64,000 nt of DNA from Anaerolinea sp. GTDB lineage: Bacteria; Chloroflexota; Anaerolineae; Anaerolineales; Anaerolineaceae. The position numbers and the translations under genes are program-made. Location of the stretch: contig JARKPU010000074.1 of NCBI GenBank assembly GCA_029975055.1, forward strand, positions 248,001 to 312,000. Reading direction: 5' to 3'. The stretch's first letter is position 1. Each line of letters begins with the position of its first letter. Shown piece after piece: positions 58,654-64,000 of this stretch. The notes below the pieces were generated by a model, which worked only from the letters and a program-made list of their open reading frames with translations, did not search any database and was not told the DNA's origin.

Positions 58654-59921
58654 GGAATCACCACCTTGGGGCCGGTCATCTGCCCAAAGGTCGGGCTGAC
58701 GGGGTTGAGGTCGATCAGCGGGCTTTCAGCGCCATCCACCTGCAGGCGCACGTAGTATTCACCGGCGGGAACCTTCTCGGCCTTGATCGCCGCCGAGGGC
58801 GAATCGGCGGCCAGCGGCGGGATGCTGAAGGCAAACTCGCCCGCCCCGGCGGTGCGGTTGAGCAGCAGCGCCACCCGCTGACCTTCGCGCAGCTGCGGCT
58901 GGGCGGTGATGGTGAGGGTAAAGCTGAACAGCCCTCCGCTGGCGGCGACGCCCGATTTGACGATGCCGCCGATCACCGGCTGAAGCACCACCCCGACGAC
59001 GTTGGATTCAAAACCGCGGTGCTCGGCGGGCGGCGAGCCCATCAGCAGCTTGTGAACCACCTGCAGCCCGTTCAACCCGGCCTTCAACCCGGCGGGCAGC
59101 GCGGCCTGGATGCGCGTGGGGGTCACCTGGCCTGAGGGCGGGGAGGCTTCCAGGCCGCCCATGACGATGCGCGTCACCTCGCCGCGCAGGTTCTGGCCTT
59201 CGATGACCAGCTCAGCCCCGGCCACCAGCGGCATGCCTTCGCCGAGCAGCGAATAGACCTTCTCGACCAGCGGCTCGGCAAAGGGCCGCACGTAGAGCAG
59301 CGGCTCGCGCACCGGCAGGGAGGGTTTGGGGGTCAGGTCTGCCGGTTCGATAATCACCACCGCCGCGCGGTACACCACACCCAGGCTGGCGGGGGTTTGC
59401 GCATAGAGCGACCACAGACGGGTCAACTCATCCTGGCTGACCGATTCAAGGATAAAGCGCACCTGCTCGGCCTGACCGGGCAAGTCCGACTGGCCCAAAA
59501 AGTGGCGCGGGTCGCTATCGGGGGCCGAGGCAGCCGGGGTGATCACATTGTCCTTAATCTCCTTCGAAGTGAGCAGCGGGCGGGCGTTGAGGTTGCTCAC
59601 CACCGCCCCAAGCAGGCGCTGCGGCTCGAGGGTTTTATCCTCTCCGTGGAAGGTGATCAGGTAATGCAGGTCAAGCACCACCTGCGGCTTTTGGCGCAGC
59701 GAGCCATCGGAGCGGCGCGCGGGCAGGTCGGCGTTGCGATATTGCGGGTTGGCCGTCACCTGGTAGAGGAAGATGTTGACGCCCTTCTTCTTATCCTTCT
59801 CGCGCTGGTCGGGGCGGTCGGTGGTGACGAAGGCATTGCTCACGCCCGAGGCAGCCGCAGCCCGGATAAGGCGCTGCTGGAGGGCGGCGGTGACCGTGGC
59901 GACGGCCAGGTGGTTGCTCAT
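58650..59921 (-). CDS. Pvc16/Afp16-like cap protein (DUF4255 N-terminus)
   Basis: 423 aa. The N-terminal ~190 residues are the DUF4255 region: A-V-A-T-V-T-A-A-L-Q-Q-R-L, G-V-N-I-F-L-Y-Q-V-T-A-N-P-Q-Y-R-N, V-V-L-D-L-H-Y-L-I-T-F-H-G. The C-terminal half has two Ig-like beta domains (L-V-I-E-G-Q-N-L-R-G and Y-Y-V-R-L-Q-V-D-G). Afp16 ends the tube and fixes particle length; the extra Ig-like domains could contact a membrane or other surface. Overlaps on both sides are ATGA. Confidence 0.9.
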
Positions 59922-60667
59922 TGGTTTTCCTCGTTGAGGCGGCGCAGGTATTCATCCAGGCTCAGGCCCGGGCGCGGCTGGGTGTGCGGGGCCGATGGGG
60001 GCTGCGGGGCGGGCTGGGCGGCATGAACCTCCACCCGCCCAATGGTGATGCGCACCGGCGCGGGCGAAGGCCCTTCGCCAGGAGCGGCGCCCGTGCCCTG
60101 CGGCTGCGGCCCTTGCGCGGGCCGGGTGAGCAGGCGCGCCGGAGGCGGCTGGGGCGGCAGGAGCAGCGCCTCGGGGGGCGGTTCGGCGGGCGGCTGCGGC
60201 GCGCGCTCCACGGCAGTCGCCGGGGCAGGCGCCTGGGCCGCCGGGCGGCGGCGTGGAACCGCCTCGGTGGAAGGCTCGTCCATGGCCGAGACGGGGTGGC
60301 GGATCGTCACCTGGGGCGTCGGGGCTTCGGCAGGGGGCAGGGCACGGGCAGGCGGCTCCGGCGGCAGAACCGGCGGAATGGCCCGGGTCTGCGCGATTGG
60401 CACAGGGCCTTCACCCGGGCGCACCTGCGGAGGGTTACCCGGCACAGGCGGGGAGGCCTTAACCTGCGCCTGCGAAGCGCGTTGGGCCGGTCCTTCAGGC
60501 GCAGCCGCGGCTGGGCGGGCGGCGGGGGAGAGGGCGGCTTCTTCCACCAGCCCGGGGCCGGGCGCTCCGCCGAGGGGCGGCGCAAAGAGCGGCGGCACCA
60601 GCGGGCGCAGCGTGCCCGCTTCGCCGCGGGCGCGGCGGGCCAGGCGGGCCAAAAAGCCGGGGCTCAT
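59918..60667 (-). CDS. Proline-rich CIS-operon protein, unknown
   Basis: 249 aa, about a quarter Pro and rich in Ala, mostly disordered. Only the two ends look conserved-like: a basic helix M-S-P-G-F-L-A-R-L-A-R-R-A-R-G at the start, and V-R-I-T-I-G-R-V-E-V-H-A followed by L-S-L-D-E-Y-L-R-R-L-N at the end. The pattern suggests a flexible linker between two short binding motifs, perhaps tethering the cap or tube. It overlaps both neighbours by 4 nt. The minus-strand frame is favoured by its position in the coupled operon. Confidence 0.65.
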   Translation of the reverse strand: MSPGFLARLARRARGEAGTLRPLVPPLFAPPLGGAPGPGLVEEAALSPAARPAAAAPEGPAQRASQAQVKASPPVPGNPPQVRPGEGPVPIAQTRAIPPVLPPEPPARALPPAEAPTPQVTIRHPVSAMDEPSTEAVPRRRPAAQAPAPATAVERAPQPPAEPPPEALLLPPQPPPARLLTRPAQGPQPQGTGAAPGEGPSPAPVRITIGRVEVHAAQPAPQPPSAPHTQPRPGLSLDEYLRRLNEENQ

Positions 60668-61401
60668 CCTGCCATCTCCAGGTAGGCCTGGCGGCGCTGC
60701 GCCCCCAGGGCCAGGATCTCGCCCTCGCTCCAGCCATAGGCGGCAGCGAGGGTGTGGACCTCAACCAGCAGGCGCCGAGCGCGCGCCGCCACCTGCGCCC
60801 AAAAGAAGCCCGGCACATCCAGGCTCTCCTGCCAGGCGTGCGCACAGGCGGGGCAGCTCAGGTTGAAAAGCAGTTCGGCCTGCGGGTCGCTTTCGGCGAT
60901 GCGCTCTTCAAGCGCTTCAGCCACCGCTTCCGGCAGGTCGCCCGCGCCGACGGCCCGCCCGCCGCGCCGCGCGCCGAGAACGCAGCGCGTGAGGAGCAGC
61001 CTGCTTGCGCTGGTTTCATCGGGGGCCTGGGCCGCGGCAGCCAGGTCGAGGCTGTTGGGCGGGCGAAAGGTGATGCTGTAATCGCCGCTCTTGAGGATGT
61101 TCCCTCCCTCGCCTGCGGCCGGGGAGCCGCCCGCCAGCCCGGCGGTATCCACCGAAAATTCGAGCTGTGCGCCGCAGGCCGGGCAGGCAGCGATTCCCTC
61201 CAGGCGCGCGCCAAAACAAAGCCGGTAGGCCTCCAGCAGCCGCGCGTCACGCTGCCCAAGGGGCAGCTCGGCCAGGCCGAGCCGGGTCTGGCCCGGTTCG
61301 AGCGCGAGCAGGAAGGTCAGGGCGCGGTCCACCGGATGCTGGACAATCCCGCTTTCCCATAATTCCAGCAGCTGCGCATCGGTGAAGGGGCGCATGCGCA
61401 T
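60664..61401 (-). CDS. T4 gp26/gp51-like baseplate hub or chaperone protein with zinc-ribbon Cys pairs
   Basis: 245 aa. Two C-P-A-C knuckles (~residues 72-75 and 179-182) suggest one zinc site interrupted by ~100 residues. The start L-L-E-L-W-E-S-G and end W-S-E-G-E-I-L-A-L-G-A-Q-R-R-Q-A-Y-L fit tail-assembly proteins found between tube and cap genes in CIS operons, which have been compared with T4 gp26/gp51. An M-R-M-R start allows the ATG at 61401 or 61395. Confidence 0.72.
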   Translation of the reverse strand: MRMRPFTDAQLLELWESGIVQHPVDRALTFLLALEPGQTRLGLAELPLGQRDARLLEAYRLCFGARLEGIAACPACGAQLEFSVDTAGLAGGSPAAGEGGNILKSGDYSITFRPPNSLDLAAAAQAPDETSASRLLLTRCVLGARRGGRAVGAGDLPEAVAEALEERIAESDPQAELLFNLSCPACAHAWQESLDVPGFFWAQVAARARRLLVEVHTLAAAYGWSEGEILALGAQRRQAYLEMAG

Positions 61402-61403
61402 TC

Positions 61404-61925
61404 CTACGGCTCGGTGAAGGTCGGTTCGGTCGGCTCAGAGACCTCGTAGTCGCGTTCCCAGCCTTCGTTTTCGAGCTTGATGTGCTGAATGGCGACGGCG
61501 TTGGCGTTGGCGTCCAGGTCGGGCAGGGCCTGGTATTCGGAGACCCAGCAGCGGTAGACTTTGTAAGCCAGGACGAGCTGGCCCGCTTCGTTGTACATCT
61601 CGATGATGATATCCTTGCGGAAATCCTTGAGCGAGACCTCCGCTCCCAGGCCGGAACCGAAATTCCAGACCTTGTTGGCCCACTGCTCGAACTCCACGTC
61701 GTGCGTCACCCCGCGCTCGAGGGTGATGGCCTCGTACTTGGTGCGCCCTGGCAATTTCCGCGAACTGCTTGGGTCACCGCCCTCGCGGTGCTCCACCACT
61801 TCGGTGGAGCGCTTGAGCGGGCTGACCTTGCTGATGCCCGCCACGTAACGCCCGTCCCATTTGACGCGGAACTTGAAGTTCTTATAAGGGTCGAAACGGT
61901 GGGTGTTGACGGAAAACTGTGCCAT
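61404..61925 (-). CDS. CIS inner tube protein (T4 gp19-like)
   Basis: 173 aa. F-D-P-Y-K-N-F-K-F-R-V-K-W-D-G-R-Y-V-A-G-I-S-K-V and R-E-G-G-D-P-S-S-S-R-K-L-P-G-R-T-K-Y are typical of Afp1/5-type tube subunits that stack as hexamers. The C-terminus (W-V-S-E-Y-Q-A-L-P-D-L-D-A-N-A-N-A-V-A) matches the conserved end. GGAGG lies 5-6 nt before the ATG. Only one tube gene is seen in the window; others may lie beyond 64000. Confidence 0.95.
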   Translation of the reverse strand: MAQFSVNTHRFDPYKNFKFRVKWDGRYVAGISKVSPLKRSTEVVEHREGGDPSSSRKLPGRTKYEAITLERGVTHDVEFEQWANKVWNFGSGLGAEVSLKDFRKDIIIEMYNEAGQLVLAYKVYRCWVSEYQALPDLDANANAVAIQHIKLENEGWERDYEVSEPTEPTFTEP

Positions 61926-61934
61926 TGCGCCCTC

Positions 61935-64000
61935 CTATGCCTGGAGCTGTCCAGCCATCTGCTGGATTTGGATGATGACGAATTCGGCCGGCTTGAGCGG
62001 CGCGAAGCCGACCAGGATGTTCACCACGCCGCGGTTGACATCGTCTTGCGTGGTGGTCTCGCGGTCGCATTTGACAAAGTAAGCCTCGGCGGGCGTCACC
62101 CCGGCAAAAGCGCCGCGGCGGAAGAGGCTGTGCATGAACGCGCCGACGTTGAGGCGGATCTGCGCCCAAAGCGGTTCGTCGTTCGGCTCGAAGACCACCC
62201 ACTGCACGCCGCGGAAGAGGCTCTCTTCGATAAACAGGGCCGTGCGCCGGACGGGAATGTATTTATACTCGTCGGCCATCTGGTCCGATCCGCGCAGGGT
62301 GCGCGCGCCCCACGCCACCGCGCCGAAGACGGGCAAAACCCGCAGGCAGTTGGCGCCCTCGGGGTTGAGCGTGCCGTTTTCCAGGTCGGTGAGCGTGTAA
62401 GCCAGCCCCTGCACCCCCGCCAGGGTCGCTTCGGTACCGGCGGGGGCCTTCCAGACCCCGCGCTGAGCATCGGTGCGCGCGTACAGCCCCGCCACGGTGC
62501 CGCTTGGGGCGCTCAGCCGCAGCTTGCCGCCCTTGAGCGGGTCGGCGATCTTGATCCACGGGAAGTACACCGCGGCGTCTTTGGTCTTGGGCAGGTCTGC
62601 CCCTTGAATCTTGGCGAGCATCTCGGCGGGGGTGTCGGTCTCGGCAGGCGGGTCGATGATCATAAAAGCGCGCCGCGAGGTGCAGTACGAAGCCGCGTCG
62701 GCCAGGATGCCGGGGTCTGAGATGCCCGGCAGGCAGAGCAGGTTGAACGATTGCACGGCCTCGAGCGCGTAAATGCCCTCGCGTTTGGCCTGGCTGCCGA
62801 TGAACAGCGGGTAGGCCTCATTTTCGGTGAAGGGGCTTTCCGCGCCGTTGATCAGGTACACATTCGCCCCCTCGGCCGAAACGCTGCCCGCCAGCAGGTG
62901 AAACTCGTTGGCGATGCTGTTCGCGGCGGCGGCCGTCACGGCCACGGCAGAGCCGGCTCCGCGCGTGCCGGAGGCCAGCACGAGCTGGCTGCCGCTGACC
63001 GTGCAGGTGAACTTGGTGAAAGCCGGGGTGGGCTTGAGCGCGCGCACGGCCGCCTGGATGGCATCGGCCGCTTTGCCGATCTTCACCGCCGCGCTGCCGC
63101 CGCTGAAGGGCGCAGACCCCACGAAGACTTCTTCGGGCCGCCCGCCGTCGAGCGAGATCAGGAAGGAAGTGTGCGTGCCGTCGGGGAAGCTGTTCATATC
63201 GCCGGCCGAAAGCGCCCCGCTGGTGAGCGTGCCCGGCGCGGGGATCTCCTTGGGGCGGATCGCCCCGGCTGCGTCCGTTTCCTCGAAGCCCAGCTTGAGT
63301 CGCGCGGAGCAGTCGTTGGCCGGGCCGGGCAGCACCCGCACGCTGGAAAACTCGCCCGCCTGCCCGGAAGTCATCAAGATGGCATTGCCCGATTTGGCGC
63401 ACGTGAAGCCCGAAAGCGCCGCCTTGCCGCCCGCAACCGCCTGCACTTTGGCCTGGATGGCCGCGCACAGGTTGGTGAGCGCATCGCCCCCGCCTGAAAG
63501 ATCACCCGGCAGGGCAATCGTCACCTTCACCGGCGGCAGGCCGTTCACCACCACCTGAAAGGTGTTGTGAGTCGCGTCCAGCAGGGTCGAAATATCCAGC
63601 GGGTTGCCGCCGCCGTCAACGAGATCGGCGCTCTTGCTGGTACCGCTGCCCAGCCCGCCCAAAGCCGCCACGCGCTCGGCCGAAACCAGCTCGGAGGTCT
63701 TGAGCATATCGACGACGTAACGGGGGTCGGCGCTGTTCATCGAGAGGTTCGAGAAGGTCTCGCTGCGCCGGTCGGAGGGCAGGTCGGGGTTAGCGTAGTT
63801 GAGGGTGAGGTTGAAGGTGCTGGTGGGGCGCGCGGTCTGGAAATCCACGCGCACCTCGATGTTGTTGCCGCTGGCGCCCTTATCGAGAGCGGTTAGGGTG
63901 AGGACGTCATTGCCGTCGCCGTTCTTGAGGGTGAGCGCGGCGGCGGTGGCGTTCTTGGCCACGCGCACCACCCAGGCGTCGCTGCCGCCGTTGGCGTAGA
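61935..64000 (-). CDS. CIS sheath protein (5' end outside window)
   Basis: About 688 residues are visible; the first codons are beyond 64000. The frame is open to the edge, and the sequence there (Y-A-N-G-G-S-D-A-W-V-V-R-V) is the N-terminal strand of the sheath family, so little is missing. An internal GTG at 63971 is not the true start. The C-terminus, with Y-F-V-K-C-D-R-E-T-T-T, D-V-N-R-G and A-P-L-K-P-A-E-F-V-I-I-Q-I, is the conserved sheath core. The middle holds large insertion domains (~residues 60-400) that would decorate the outside. It contracts to drive the tube. No other sheath copy is in the window. Confidence 0.94.
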   Translation of the reverse strand, partial: YANGGSDAWVVRVAKNATAAALTLKNGDGNDVLTLTALDKGASGNNIEVRVDFQTARPTSTFNLTLNYANPDLPSDRRSETFSNLSMNSADPRYVVDMLKTSELVSAERVAALGGLGSGTSKSADLVDGGGNPLDISTLLDATHNTFQVVVNGLPPVKVTIALPGDLSGGGDALTNLCAAIQAKVQAVAGGKAALSGFTCAKSGNAILMTSGQAGEFSSVRVLPGPANDCSARLKLGFEETDAAGAIRPKEIPAPGTLTSGALSAGDMNSFPDGTHTSFLISLDGGRPEEVFVGSAPFSGGSAAVKIGKAADAIQAAVRALKPTPAFTKFTCTVSGSQLVLASGTRGAGSAVAVTAAAANSIANEFHLLAGSVSAEGANVYLINGAESPFTENEAYPLFIGSQAKREGIYALEAVQSFNLLCLPGISDPGILADAASYCTSRRAFMIIDPPAETDTPAEMLAKIQGADLPKTKDAAVYFPWIKIADPLKGGKLRLSAPSGTVAGLYARTDAQRGVWKAPAGTEATLAGVQGLAYTLTDLENGTLNPEGANCLRVLPVFGAVAWGARTLRGSDQMADEYKYIPVRRTALFIEESLFRGVQWVVFEPNDEPLWAQIRLNVGAFMHSLFRRGAFAGVTPAEAYFVKCDRETTTQDDVNRGVVNILVGFAPLKPAEFVIIQIQQMAGQLQA

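Overview
The window is GC-rich bacterial chromosome, most likely from a Chloroflexota (Anaerolineae-type) organism. This is inferred from the lipoproteins with Thr/Pro-rich linkers, the cluster around a MutL/GlmL-like ATPase, the small secreted proteins with a GG-Y-W tail, and the style of the solute-binding lipoprotein. I see no insertion sequence, integrase, rRNA or CRISPR array. No prophage head, terminase or lysis genes are visible.

Layout. (1) 1-11070, all on the minus strand, is a carbohydrate/oligopeptide uptake locus. It holds two DppB/DppC-type permeases (one cut by the window edge), a family-5 solute-binding lipoprotein, an unrecognised 831-aa protein, a small membrane protein, a degenerate receiver, and a 1197-aa hybrid regulator (sugar-binding domain, histidine kinase, two receivers, AraC domain). 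Two pairs of GGAC direct repeats with exactly 21-bp spacing lie upstream of the binding-protein gene and of the receiver/transport genes. They are good candidates for the AraC-domain operator. (2) 11191-25274 is mixed: an alpha/alpha-toroid protein, an ABC-F ATPase behind what looks like an attenuated leader (promoter, small ORF, tandem terminators), a GH106-like glycosidase downstream of a DEAD-box helicase, a methyltransferase, two lipoproteins, a HAD-like protein with a DUF389/SH3 protein, and a phosphohexomutase. (3) 25485-33998 is a compact eight-gene minus-strand operon built around a MutL/GlmL-like actin-fold ATPase, with membrane proteins and a zinc-ribbon scaffold carrying many Trp-Leu motifs. 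Its role is unknown. (4) 34067-37825 holds an ANT(4')-like nucleotidyltransferase and an M50 site-2 protease with TPR repeats, divergently transcribed from a 14-bp spacer that looks like two overlapping leaderless promoters, followed by an aldo-keto reductase. (5) 37833-38028 (minus) is a candidate stable RNA of about 130 nt. It has tRNA-like ends, a T-arm motif, consensus -35/-10 boxes and an intrinsic terminator. (6) 39627-64000 (minus, running past the window end) is a nearly gap-free operon for a contractile injection system (CIS). Visible parts are sheath, tube, a gp26-like zinc protein, a Pro-rich protein, a Pvc16-like cap, a Pvc15-like AAA+ ATPase, a 98-aa protein, a papain-family protease, an HExxH protein, an Afp7-like tube adaptor, a separate LysM protein, gp27-like and gp5-like spike proteins, PAAR, gp25, two gpJ/gp6-like baseplate proteins, a gpI-like protein and a beta-helix DUF6519-type protein.

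The main candidates for new biology are the CIS with its embedded protease/metalloprotein pair, the tRNA-like RNA, the ABC-F attenuator, the back-to-back leaderless promoter, and the sugar-sensing hybrid regulator with its 21-bp repeats. All functional calls come from reading the sequence; no database search was run.
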